Shown here in pieces: positions 1 through 8,652 of a stretch of 44,400 bases of DNA. Both the position numbers and the translations under genes were made by a program. The stretch is from Pirellula sp. GTDB taxonomy: Bacteria > Planctomycetota > Planctomycetia > Pirellulales > Pirellulaceae. Each line of letters starts with the position of its first letter. The first letter of the stretch is position 1. The stretch covers positions 1 through 44,400 of the forward strand of contig JAIPFP010000022.1 in the NCBI GenBank assembly GCA_021736575.1, in the 5' to 3' direction. The notes below the pieces were generated by a model. That model was not told the DNA's origin and made no database searches. It worked only from the letters and a program-made list of their open reading frames with translations.

Positions 1-475
1 GTTCGCTTGCCCGGATTTCGCGGATACGTTCGAGAAGTTCGTCGAAGTAGTCTTTTCCGAAACGCGTGTTCAGTTTGAGTCGCTCATCATCAAGGACAAA
101 GCCTTTGACGATAAACTCGTTGAGAGTCTGGGTGGCCCAGATACGAAAAGCAGTCGCTTGAACGCTATTAACGCGATAGCCGACCGAAATAATGGCGTCC
201 AGGTTGTAAAACTCGATTTCCCGCGTAACCTCCCGATTTCCTTCGGTTTGAACTCTCCTAATTTTTTGGAGAGTTGCCTCAGGTTTCAACTCGCCAGAGG
301 CGTAAATCTCGCCGAGGTGGTAGCTTATGGTTCGTAAGTCGACGCCGAACAACTCAGCGATTTTCTTCTGATTCAGCCAAAATGTCTCTCCTTGATAGAG
401 GACGGAGATTTTCGAAGTCCCTTTTGGGGTTCGATAGAGGATCAAATCCCCTTCTTCAAAGTCTGCCTCACTCAT
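1..475 (-). CDS. RhuM-family (virulence RhuM / Fic-associated) protein, 3' end outside window
   Basis: Manual minus-strand translation from ATG at 475: MSEADFEEGDLILYRTPKGTSKISVLYQGETFWLNQKKIAELFGVDLRTISYHLGEIYASGELKPEATLQKIRRVQTEGNREVTREIEFYNLDAIISVGYRVNSVQATAFRIWATQTLNEFIVKGFVLDDERLK. This is characteristic of RhuM. The ORF is open to the window edge. Confidence 0.9.
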   Translation of the reverse strand, partial: MSEADFEEGDLILYRTPKGTSKISVLYQGETFWLNQKKIAELFGVDLRTISYHLGEIYASGELKPEATLQKIRRVQTEGNREVTREIEFYNLDAIISVGYRVNSVQATAFRIWATQTLNEFIVKGFVLDDERLKLNTRFGKDYFDELLERIREIRASE

Positions 476-509
476 AGCTCAACTCCTTTCCTGAACACTG
501 AAAACTCAC

Positions 510-1712
510 CTACACCGTCCTAAAGCTTGCAACGCCTTTGGTCTTGAACGTCTGAACGGCGTTTGCCTTGAGTTGGTCGTTCCCTGCAAAGCCTTCGTCG
601 AGGAACACAACTCTCTCAGGCTTGAGTTCGGCGATCGAACGAATCAGCCCCAGCGTCAGGTTGCCATCCAAGCAGATCATCAATGCGCCGCCTGCGATGC
701 TGTAGACGGTTTTGCCTTCGATGGTCTGTTGCTCAACGGGTGTCGTCAGAGGGAAGCCGCTTTTGAGAAGCAGTTCGTAGAGAATGTCTTCGGGCGTTCG
801 GTTATCGCGAATGTGGTCAATGTGCAAATCGAGCTGTCGCTCGACCTTTGCTGAGTCATGTTCAACTGAAGAATTCCAAGCATTGAAATTGGATTGGTCC
901 AGCTTGAAAACTCGGAAGCCGTTATCCTCGCTCTTTCTATCCAAGGCGAGCTTACCTTCCGCATCATCGGCAAATGACTGAATCACATTTCGAAGTCTCT
1001 GCTTCCCGATATCTGTCAGAAACTTTAGCTTTGGCTCGGGCTTTGGAAGTGGCTCGGGAAGTTGAACACAGATAAATTTACGATTGCCACCATCTTCTCT
1101 GTTTTGAGACATCACTGCGTGACCAGTAGTACACGATCCACCGAAGAAATCTAAGACAATGTCGTTTGATTCTGGTGAAGTTGCAAGCTGTAGAATTCGC
1201 CTGATTAAGCGAGTTGGTTTGACGGTATCTAGGACGTTCTCGGTGTTTTCGTATTTGACAAACTCGAGTAGTTCTTTTTTTGCTTCCTGTGTGTGACCTA
1301 CGTCAGAATAGAACCATAACGTCTGAGGGACCATTCCTTGCTTAACTTCCGTAAGGAAGCGTTTTAGCGAAGGCATGTTTGTTCCATTTTCACCCCACCA
1401 AATTCGATTGTCAGCATTCAGCTCATCAAAACGCGATTTATTCACAACCCAATATCGTCCCCTTGGTGGAGTGAATGAGTTTCCGCTTGGGCTAACCACT
1501 TCATATTGGCCATCTGCATAAGAATTTCTCGCTGTCATATCACCGGCTTTCCATTCGCCTCTGTGGTCACTGTCTGAGTTGCCGTATCTTGCATTTGCCT
1601 CTTCACTCCGAGGTAGAAGCGTTGGACGCCACGTTTCAGCGTTAAGAGCATAAACAACTACATAGTCGTGGTCCTCTGAAAAATGGCGAGCCGGTGCTTT
1701 CTCTCGGCCCAC
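510..1712 (-). pseudogene. Site-specific DNA methyltransferase (type III Mod-like, N4/N6 class) C-terminal part; the N-terminal DPPY-containing part is missing
   Basis: Contains ...SNDIVLDFFGGSCTTGHAVMSQNREDGGNRKFICVQLPEP (AdoMet motif I region of beta-class MTases) and HFSEDHDYVVVYALNAETW. No DPPY motif is present upstream. The ORF start overlaps a helicase fragment. Confidence 0.8.
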
Positions 1713-2479
1713 AGTTGAGCAAGTAGCAGTCCAGCTTCGATCGTCTTTCCGAGCCCCACTTCGTCGGCAAGTATTGCTCCCTTGGACAGTGGATTTCGAA
1801 ACGCAAAAAGTGCAGCCTCAATTTGATGTGGATTCAAATCCACTTGTGCATCGGACAAGACAGCGGTCAACTTCCCAAGGTCGTTTGATGCGAATCGTCG
1901 CGTTAGCTCGTATGCCAAGTATTTTGCGTGATACGGTGTGGTAGGAATTTCAGCGGCAGGAAGCATGGAACGGTTCAAGCGCATTTCCAATGATTTGGAA
2001 ACGGGGGTGGAACTTGCAGAAGATTTCGCACTGTTATTCTGCTGATTTTGGGACTTGTCGGGTGATGGCGTCGGGTGTCCAAAGGGATAGAACCAAACCT
2101 GCCCGGGTTGCTGTTCTGGATTCGGAGGAACCGGTGAGTCGAAACGAATCGGGTCGGCGAGATGCCATTCGAATTCCCCGTCCTCCCCCGTGCAGTCGAC
2201 GATTTCAACACTACCGACAACAACGCCCTTGGGTACATCTTTCCAAGTGAAGCCGATTTCGGATTCAAGTTGTTGATCCGTTAGTCCGCTTTTGGTTGCA
2301 CTCGCATAGATGTACACTCGCCCACGAAAACGGCAGGGAATCGAACGATATTCAATCGTTTTTTCGCCTGTCATGATTTGTTCAGCCCACGGCTGCCGAA
2401 CGCTGATTGCTTTCCATTTCTCTAGATCGTGGGCCATCTGAACCAAAAATCCGAATCGTGCGGGAAATCTACCGTGCAT
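1658..2479 (-). pseudogene. ASCH domain fused to the N-terminus of an SNF2/DEAD-like helicase, truncated after Walker A
   Basis: MAHDLEKWKAISVRQPWAEQIMTGEKTIEYRSIPCRFRGRVYIYAS (ASCH), then NPHQIEAALFAFRNPLSKGAILADEVGLGKTIEAGLLLAQLWAERK (helicase motif I). The reading frame stops 16 codons later. Confidence 0.8.
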
Positions 2480-2653
2480 CCAAGCATGGGCAAAACGGAG
2501 CTAAGCAACGTTTGCTTACCTATCCAACGTTTTGAAAGTACGGGAGGGCGTGACACCTTTGGTCACAGGTTCGAAATTCTAGCAGATTATTCGATTGAAA
2601 TGGTTCTTTGCCCCAAGTCGCGCCTTGGGTCGAACCGATCTTTTGGCCCCGTA

Positions 2654-2757
2654 CATTGACACACGGCATTGACACGCGGCATTGACACACGGCATTGACA
2701 CACGGCCTTGACACACGGCCTTGACACACGGCCTTGACACACGGCCTTGACACACGG
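2654..2757. repeat. Tandem array: 8 units of 13 bp, (cattgacacacgg)4 (ccttgacacacgg)4
   Basis: Direct reading. Units 1-4 begin 'catt' (unit 2 carries cacGcgg) and units 5-8 begin 'cctt'. Confidence 0.97.
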
Positions 2758-2859
2758 CACCAAGTTCTGCGGTCGCCCGAATGAATCGGGGCTTGTCTCT
2801 CACCCGAACCCGCGAATACATTTTTTATTGATGAACACCCTTTGCGAGCGGGGACCGGT

Positions 2860-3117
2860 TTACACGCCGCGTCGCATTGGTGTATCGCTAAGAACACAAA
2901 TAACAGTATCGATATCGACTGATATTCCCTCACTTACCAGTATTTCAACAAGATACCCCTGCTCCGGGATTTCGAAGTCCATACTAAACTCGTCGGTTTC
3001 TAATTCCAGTAATATATCACCAGCGCGAACCTTATCTCCAATTGTTTTGTGCCATCTGACGATGGTGCCTGAGGTCATAGTAGGACTTACTTGAGGCATT
3101 TTGATTAACGTTTCCAT
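2860..3117 (-). CDS. Stand-alone biotinyl/lipoyl-domain protein (fragment resembling the N-terminus of an E2 acyltransferase)
   Basis: METLIKMPQVSPTMTSGTIVRWHKTIGDKVRAGDILLELETDEFSMDFEIPEQGYLVEILVSEGISVDIDTVICVLSDTPMRRGV. Lipoyl fold signature, but the lipoyl Lys of the ETDKA motif reads Glu. Confidence 0.7.
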   Translation of the reverse strand: METLIKMPQVSPTMTSGTIVRWHKTIGDKVRAGDILLELETDEFSMDFEIPEQGYLVEILVSEGISVDIDTVICVLSDTPMRRGV

Positions 3118-3143
3118 AATATACATACCCATACATTTCGCTT

Positions 3144-3300
3144 CGCAGTGCTGCGCCCTACTCGTTTCCCAAAGCGGAGGGGTGTTCGGGTGATGCCCCT
3201 TTTTGTTTTTGCTTGTGCCCAACGGTTGCATGGATGCTGCCCTGCCTTGGCTTTGAGCACCGGGCATGGGCCGTGTAATCGAGCATGCAAACCGTTGGGC
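3144..3300. repeat. Dispersed repeat copy 1: conserved leader plus attC-like palindrome (3217-3300)
   Basis: GCCCAACGGTTGCATG...CATGCAAACCGTTGGGC (84 bp, RYYYAAC/GTTRRRY ends, one unpaired base). Leader ttcgcttcgcagtgctgcgccctactcgtttcccaaagcggaggggtgttcgggtgatgcccctttttgtttttg is shared with 3991-4069. Confidence 0.85.
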
Positions 3301-3343
3301 GGGTTTAATGGCTGTTCAAATACACCCATAGACGGGGGGTAGG

Positions 3344-3967
3344 CTACCTTATGACTCCTTCAAGGTTGGCTCCGCTAAGCTTGGCTCCGCTAAGGTTGGC
3401 TTCGCTAAGGACGGCTCCGCTAAGGTTGGCTCCGCTAAGGACGGCTCCGCTAAGGTCGGCTCCGCTAAGGTCGGCTCCGCTAAGGTCGGCTCCGCTAAGG
3501 TTGGCTCCGCTAAGGTCGGCTCCGCTAAGGTTGGCTCCGCTAAGGTCGGCTCCGCTAAGGTTGGCATTCATAAGGCCGGCGTCGCTAAGGGCCGCTCCGT
3601 TAAGGTTGACTCCGCCAAGGTGGACTCCGTCAAGGTTGGCTTCGCGAAGGTCGGCTCCTTCAAGGTGGGCTCCGCAAAGGTCGGCTTCTCTAAGGTCGGC
3701 TCGGCTAAGGTTGGCTAGGCTAAGGTTGGCTCCGCTAAGGTTGGCTGCGCTAAGGTTGGCTGCGCTAAGGTCGGCTTCGCGAAGGTCGGCTCCGCCAAAC
3801 TTGGCTTCACTAAGCTTCGTTCTGCTAAGCTTCGCTCTGCGAAGGTCGGCTCCGCTAAGGTCGACTCCGATAAGGTGGGCTGCGCTAAGGTGAACTCCGA
3901 TAAGGTCGGCTCCGCTAAAGTCTCTTTCACCTTTGGCGTATGCAGCCAATAATTCTTGTGCTGTCAT
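3344..3967 (-). CDS. Pentapeptide repeat protein
   Basis: MTAQELLAAYAKGERDFSGADLIGVHLSAAHLIGVDLSGADLRRAKL... about 35 A(D/N)LSG pentapeptides. The DNA is a 15-bp periodic array (ggctccgctaaggtc). Confidence 0.85.
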   Translation of the reverse strand: MTAQELLAAYAKGERDFSGADLIGVHLSAAHLIGVDLSGADLRRAKLSRTKLSEAKFGGADLREADLSAANLSAANLSGANLSLANLSRADLREADLCGAHLEGADLREANLDGVHLGGVNLNGAALSDAGLMNANLSGADLSGANLSGADLSGANLSGADLSGADLSGADLSGAVLSGANLSGAVLSEANLSGAKLSGANLEGVIR

Positions 3968-3990
3968 GTTGCTTCCATTGCCCACAAATA

Positions 3991-4115
3991 ACGCTTCGCT
4001 TGGCAGTGCTGCGCCCTACTAGTTTCCCAAAGCGGAGGGGTGTTCGGGTGATGCCCCTTTTTGTTTTTGATTGTGCCAAACGGTTGCATGGATGCTGCCC
4101 CGCCTTGGCTTTCCT
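3991..4115. repeat. Dispersed repeat copy 2: conserved leader plus half of the attC-like palindrome
   Basis: Near identical to 3144-3255, but the right arm (catgcaaaccgttgggc) is absent and the left box reads gccAaac. Confidence 0.85.
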
Positions 4116-4174
4116 GCCTGCCTGTCTGAAAGGAATTTGCTTTTGGCCGGTGGCGTCATTGGCAGCGAAATGGC

Positions 4175-5323
4175 TTAATCTTCCACAATTTCATATGAAT
4201 TACGGGTGATTGTCCCCATTTTCGACTTCCTTTGTGTCGCATCTAAGACAATCTTCCGCATACGCAAACTCACAGGTGTAACTTCAATACACTCATCAGA
4301 ATTAATATAAGCCAACATCTCTGGTAGGAGCATGATTTTAGGTGGCGTTAAGTTGTAGGCTTCCTCAGAACCCGAAGCACGCATGTTTGATAAGGCTTTG
4401 CCCTTATTTACATTTATTTCCATGTCCTCGTTTCGGGTGTTTTCGCCAACAATCATTCCGCTATACACTTTTTGTTTTGGCTGTATATACATAATGCCTC
4501 TGTCTTGTAGTTTTGCCAAGGCGTAGCCTACGGCCTCTCCCGTTTCACTTGATACCAAAGCACCTTTTCTGTTTTTTTCTAAATCACTGTTGATTACTTC
4601 GTCATACTTTAAAAACTCCTGATTCAACACGCCAAATCCTCTTGTCGTTTGAGTCAATTCCTGGCTAAAACCAGTTAAGAATCGCAAGGCTACATGATAA
4701 ACTATTCTTGTGGTATCCGCCTCAGATTCAGACATCTCAATCATCACTCCTTTTCTCCGATTCAAGGCTTCAATTATTTCCCCACTGAAATCCGTTGGCG
4801 CATCAACAACAACCTCATAATAAGGTTCAAGCAATCTCTCGGGATTGTCTTTACTGCGTCTAAAAAGAATTTGTACCTTTGAAACGGTCAGTTCAAAACC
4901 TTCACGTCTCATGTTTTCAACCAAAACACCTAAATGCAATTCAGAATAGCCATATACTTCAAAAGTTTCGGAACTGTCTGTATCCTTGACCTTAATGGCG
5001 GTATTTGCATTAGCCTCGTCGTTAAGCCGCTCTCTTATCATTCGGCTGGTCAGTTTTGTTCCTTCTGTGCCTGCAAAGGCGGAAGTGTTTACTCCTACAT
5101 GGATGGATATCGTATAAGGATTCAAGGGTTTGGTAGGTATCACAGTTTTCTCACTTATCACATAGTTGATGGATTGTTTAATCTGAAACGAATTTGCTTT
5201 TCGCGGGTGGTGCCATTGACGGGACGGGGAACGGGGAGAGGAGGGGGCTGTTTCATGCCCAACGGTTGCATGCATGTTGCCCTGCCTTGGTTTTGAGTGC
5301 CGGGCATGGGGCGCATCGAGCAT
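4175..5323 (-). CDS. TypA/BipA C-terminal fragment (no GTPase domain)
   Basis: LNPYTISIHVGVNTSAFAGTEGTKLTSRMIRERLNDEANANTAIKV...YGYSELHLGVLVENMRREGFELTVSKVQ...NMRASGSEEAYNLTPPKIMLLPEMLAYINSDECIEVTPVSLRMRK matches TypA domains III-V. The true start is uncertain and homology begins near 5140; the region above that is repeat DNA. Confidence 0.85.
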   Translation of the reverse strand: MLDAPHARHSKPRQGNMHATVGHETAPSSPRSPSRQWHHPRKANSFQIKQSINYVISEKTVIPTKPLNPYTISIHVGVNTSAFAGTEGTKLTSRMIRERLNDEANANTAIKVKDTDSSETFEVYGYSELHLGVLVENMRREGFELTVSKVQILFRRSKDNPERLLEPYYEVVVDAPTDFSGEIIEALNRRKGVMIEMSESEADTTRIVYHVALRFLTGFSQELTQTTRGFGVLNQEFLKYDEVINSDLEKNRKGALVSSETGEAVGYALAKLQDRGIMYIQPKQKVYSGMIVGENTRNEDMEINVNKGKALSNMRASGSEEAYNLTPPKIMLLPEMLAYINSDECIEVTPVSLRMRKIVLDATQRKSKMGTITRNSYEIVED

Positions 5324-5420
5324 GCAAACCGTTGGGCGGGTTTAATGGCTGTTAAAATTCAACCACAGTCAGGGGTAGGCTACTTTATGGCTCCGATAAG
5401 GTTGGCTCCATCAAGGCCTC
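5257..5420. repeat. Dispersed repeat copy 3: attC-like palindrome (5257-5337) plus the 3' tail of a second pentapeptide-repeat gene
   Basis: GCCCAACGGTTGCATG...CATGCAAACCGTTGGGC followed by gggtttaatggctgtt..gtaggctac.ttatg; the minus strand reads ..GLDGANLIGAI then stop. Parallels 3217-3380. Confidence 0.85.
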
Positions 5421-5464
5421 GGCAGCATCGACTGTGATTTCGCTGATCGAACCTATTGGATGGA

Positions 5465-6355
5465 TCATTCCGTCTTTCGTTTGGATTGGATCAGCATGCG
5501 AATCGGCCAAATTAATACATACAAGAGCGAATTGATGGTTCTTGCAAACAACGCGAACATGTACCGAAAGAACATGGCGATTGGGCGAAAAACCGTTTGG
5601 ACGACAGGGAATTTTTCGTATGCCAAATGACCCAATAGGATCAGGAAAATCCCCCCAAATTTGAGCGGCTTTTGTATATGGAATGAATGGCTGTCTTCAT
5701 GAATGATCTTGTAATTGAAAACGGAGAGCTCCTGTTGTACGACCAAGTCCCAGTAGAGTTCCACGCAGAGTAGAGTCCCAACAAAGCCCACCAGCAAAAA
5801 AGCCGTATGCTCAAGCCAAGGATGCTTTGCAAGCAACTTGATGCAATAACCTGCAACCAATCGCAGCGTGATAATACCGATCGTAACTCCCAGGTACACG
5901 AGATAAATATTGGTCCTCGCAAACGCGACTGCCGCGACAACATTGTCAAAGCTCAAGCTCAAGTCAAGGAGCGCGATCATGGCGATCGTTTTTGCAAAAC
6001 TCTGCGGTGCTCTCGGTTCGGTACCCTCATACGCCTCATCCTCTAAGTTCTCCGAAAAGTGATTGCACATCAACCAAATAAGATACCCAGCTCCAAACGC
6101 CATGAGCCAATGGTTGTGGATGATATACGAGGCAAGCAGCAGCGCAAGGATTCGAAAGCCGTAGGCACCCGCGTAACCGATGGTGACGGCAAGCTTGCGA
6201 TTTTTCTCATCCAGTTGCGATGCCAAGGCAGCGATGGCCAACGCATTATCGACCGACAAGAGTCCCTCGATTACCACTAAGGCCGCGACCACATACAGGG
6301 CTTCCCGAGTGAAGATCGATGAAAAATCTGCCTGGGCTAGCATGTCAAATAGCAT
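5465..6355 (-). CDS. TerC family integral membrane protein
   Basis: VVAALVVIEGLLSVDNALAIAALASQL...LDLSLSFDNVVAAVAFA: paired TerC acidic membrane motifs. Confidence 0.92.
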   Translation of the reverse strand: MLFDMLAQADFSSIFTREALYVVAALVVIEGLLSVDNALAIAALASQLDEKNRKLAVTIGYAGAYGFRILALLLASYIIHNHWLMAFGAGYLIWLMCNHFSENLEDEAYEGTEPRAPQSFAKTIAMIALLDLSLSFDNVVAAVAFARTNIYLVYLGVTIGIITLRLVAGYCIKLLAKHPWLEHTAFLLVGFVGTLLCVELYWDLVVQQELSVFNYKIIHEDSHSFHIQKPLKFGGIFLILLGHLAYEKFPVVQTVFRPIAMFFRYMFALFARTINSLLYVLIWPIRMLIQSKRKTE

Positions 6356-7377
6356 TAAATGCAGCTTCCTGTAATTTCGAAACCCATATCGTTAATCATT
6401 TCGTAGTCCTCTTGGGGCGGTTGCCCCTCGGTCGTCAAGTAATCCCCAACAAAAATACTATTCGCAATGTATAAACCCAGCGGTTGCATCGAGCGCAGAT
6501 GCCGTTCGCGTCCGCCTGCGATTCGCAATTCGCTTTTGGGATTTACAAACCGAAACATGCACAACGCTCGCAGGCAGTCGCGAGGGTTCAAATACTCTTT
6601 GCGTTCCAACGGGGTACCGTCGATCGAATGCAAAAAGTTGAGCGGTATGGATTCGACTGCCAGATCACTGAGTTCGAACGCCATGGCCACGATGTCTTCG
6701 TGTTTTTCACCCATCCCGATGATACCACCGCTACAAAGTTCCATACCAGCTTTGCGAACATTCTTGAGCGTTTCGACACGATCGTCGAAGGTATGCGTCG
6801 TGCAAATCTGAGAATAATACTCGCGGCTCGTGTTCAGATTATGGTTCACCTTGTCCACGCCAGCGGCCTTAAGTCTTTTGGCTTGGTCCTCGTTGAGCAG
6901 TCCAAGACAAGCGCAGATGTTGAGACCATACTGTTCCTTGATTTGCGGAACAATGGTCTCGACCGCTTTCATTTCTCGCTCGTTGGGTGCACGACCGCTG
7001 ATCACGATGCAATAGGTCTTGCTTTGTCGCTCTGCTGCGAGTCTGGCACCGTCTAATAATTTGTCGCGACTCAGAATGTTGTACTTTGGAATCGGTGCAT
7101 CCGAGATTTTGGATTGACTGCAGTAGTTGCAATCTTCAGGACACAAGCCGCTCTTGGCATTCATCAAAAAATAGAGCTGTACCGTTTTGCCAAAGTATTT
7201 GTGACGAATCCGGTATGCGCTCGAGACCAAATCCAGCAGTTGGTCGTCCGTCGACCGAAGTAACGCAATCGCTTGTTCATGCGTGATGGGTTGCCCTCCT
7301 AGGACACGGTTGGCCAAATTTTGCCAATCCGAGCCGGAGCACAAATCAGGGTTAAGTTCGATTGCCGGTGAGATCAT
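6355..7377 (-). CDS. bioB: Biotin synthase
   Basis: Radical SAM CPEDCNYCSQS, YLFLMNAKSGLCPEDC-type motif, GGIIGMGE, AGGRE. The stop overlaps the terC start by 1 bp. Confidence 0.95.
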   Translation of the reverse strand: MISPAIELNPDLCSGSDWQNLANRVLGGQPITHEQAIALLRSTDDQLLDLVSSAYRIRHKYFGKTVQLYFLMNAKSGLCPEDCNYCSQSKISDAPIPKYNILSRDKLLDGARLAAERQSKTYCIVISGRAPNEREMKAVETIVPQIKEQYGLNICACLGLLNEDQAKRLKAAGVDKVNHNLNTSREYYSQICTTHTFDDRVETLKNVRKAGMELCSGGIIGMGEKHEDIVAMAFELSDLAVESIPLNFLHSIDGTPLERKEYLNPRDCLRALCMFRFVNPKSELRIAGGRERHLRSMQPLGLYIANSIFVGDYLTTEGQPPQEDYEMINDMGFEITGSCI

Positions 7378-7728
7378 ATGGAATTATTGGGTGGAATGAA
7401 GTTGTGATTGATTCGATTCTAACGGATTTTGCTCGGCAGAATCTTGGCCTACCTGCAGAATATTGCCCTTCCTAACTAAGCCCACAGTTCGTTTGACGGA
7501 TAACTGCAATCCTTTTGCTCCAACGAATCGATGCGTGCGGATTGTACGCCGAAAAGCTATTCTGCTAAAGGGTTTGCAGCTAACGGAATAACCGCTACGC
7601 GCTGCATCTGGACGATTTTCTTTGATTTGCATGCTTTTCTCCGACGATAGCAAAAGGACTCGTGATCTTTTCGGCGGATGCCTGGTTGCAGTCGTCAACA
7701 ACAACTCCCCTCGTTGCAAAGAGACTTC

Positions 7729-8652
7729 ATGGCTCATTCAAGCCCATACTTAGACGATGTGGAACATCCACAAGACGAAGATCTCAAGCTGATCTCGCGT
7801 CGCAAAAGTCCCAAGGATGGAGCTCAGCCCCAATCTCCGCTGGAAACATACCTGCGAGAGATCAACGAAACTAAACTGCTGACTGCCGAGGACGAGCAAA
7901 TGCTCGCTCGACAGATTGCTCTCGGTGACGCTCAAGCTCGCGACCGAATGGTTCGGGCGAACCTGCGCCTCGTGGTGAACATCGCCCGAAGTTACGTCAG
8001 CAAAGGGCTTGCGCTCCAAGATCTGATCGAGGAAGGGAACCTTGGACTGCTTCGGGCCGTTGAAGGATTCGACCCCGATATGGGAACGCGGTTCAGCACC
8101 TACGCAAGCTATTGGATCAAGCAGTCGATCAAACGCGCACTAATCAATTCGTCGAAGACGATTCGCATTCCGGCATACATGGTTGAATTGCTCAGCAAGT
8201 GGAGACGCGCCACAGCCCGGCTGAGCGACGAGTTGGGTCGGACGCCAACGCAAGAGGAGATCGCAAGGATTCTAGGATTGCCCAAGAAAAAATTGCCGAT
8301 CATCAAAAAAGCAATTCAGGTCTACAACGCAACTCCGCAAAGTGATCAATCGGACTCAGGCTGGTCATTGGGCGAAATGGTTATGGACGAGCGACTCAAA
8401 AGCCCTGATGAAGTCATGGTGGATCACGATGTCCTGAAAACGGCCATCGAGCTTCTGAGTACGCTGGATGTTCGCGAAGCGACGGTTTTGAAAATGAGGT
8501 TCGGGCTTTCCGATACTCAGCCCCACACGCTCAAAGAGATCGGTGTCGCCCTCGGGCTAACACGCGAACGCGTTCGCCAAATCGAAACGGAAGCTCTCGC
8601 TCGACTTCAGCACGCTCTCAAGGACCCTAAAGAACGAATGGGCTTGGCCTAG
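7729..8652 (+). CDS. RNA polymerase sigma-70 family factor (RpoD/RpoS group)
   Basis: NLRLVVNIARSYVSKGLALQDLIEEGNLGLLRAVEGFDPDMGTRFSTYASYWIKQSIKRALI; region 4 ...GLTRERVRQIETEALARLQ. ATG at 7729 chosen over 7678 by homology. Confidence 0.93.
   Translation: MAHSSPYLDDVEHPQDEDLKLISRRKSPKDGAQPQSPLETYLREINETKLLTAEDEQMLARQIALGDAQARDRMVRANLRLVVNIARSYVSKGLALQDLIEEGNLGLLRAVEGFDPDMGTRFSTYASYWIKQSIKRALINSSKTIRIPAYMVELLSKWRRATARLSDELGRTPTQEEIARILGLPKKKLPIIKKAIQVYNATPQSDQSDSGWSLGEMVMDERLKSPDEVMVDHDVLKTAIELLSTLDVREATVLKMRFGLSDTQPHTLKEIGVALGLTRERVRQIETEALARLQHALKDPKERMGLA

Noticed and set aside
2520-2933. 137-aa Cys/Val-rich ORF (CVKAVCQGRVSRPCVN...)
   Set aside because: It is a translation of the 13-bp tandem repeat, with no independent coding evidence.
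3351-3893. 180-aa plus-strand ORF and other long ORFs in all frames over the pentapeptide gene
   Set aside because: They arise from the 15-bp periodic DNA, which keeps several frames open. The minus-strand A(D/N)LSG frame is the only one with a recognised protein pattern.
3344-3967. CRISPR array
   Set aside because: The repeats are contiguous 15-bp coding units without unique spacers; the 13-bp array at 2654-2757 likewise has no spacers.
6484-7056. 190-aa plus-strand ORF antisense to bioB
   Set aside because: It overlaps highly conserved bioB sequence on the other strand and has no recognisable motif; likely a shadow ORF.
7384-7737. 117-aa minus-strand ORF between bioB and the sigma factor
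   Set aside because: It overlaps the sigma gene 5' region and has no motif; more likely promoter/leader DNA.
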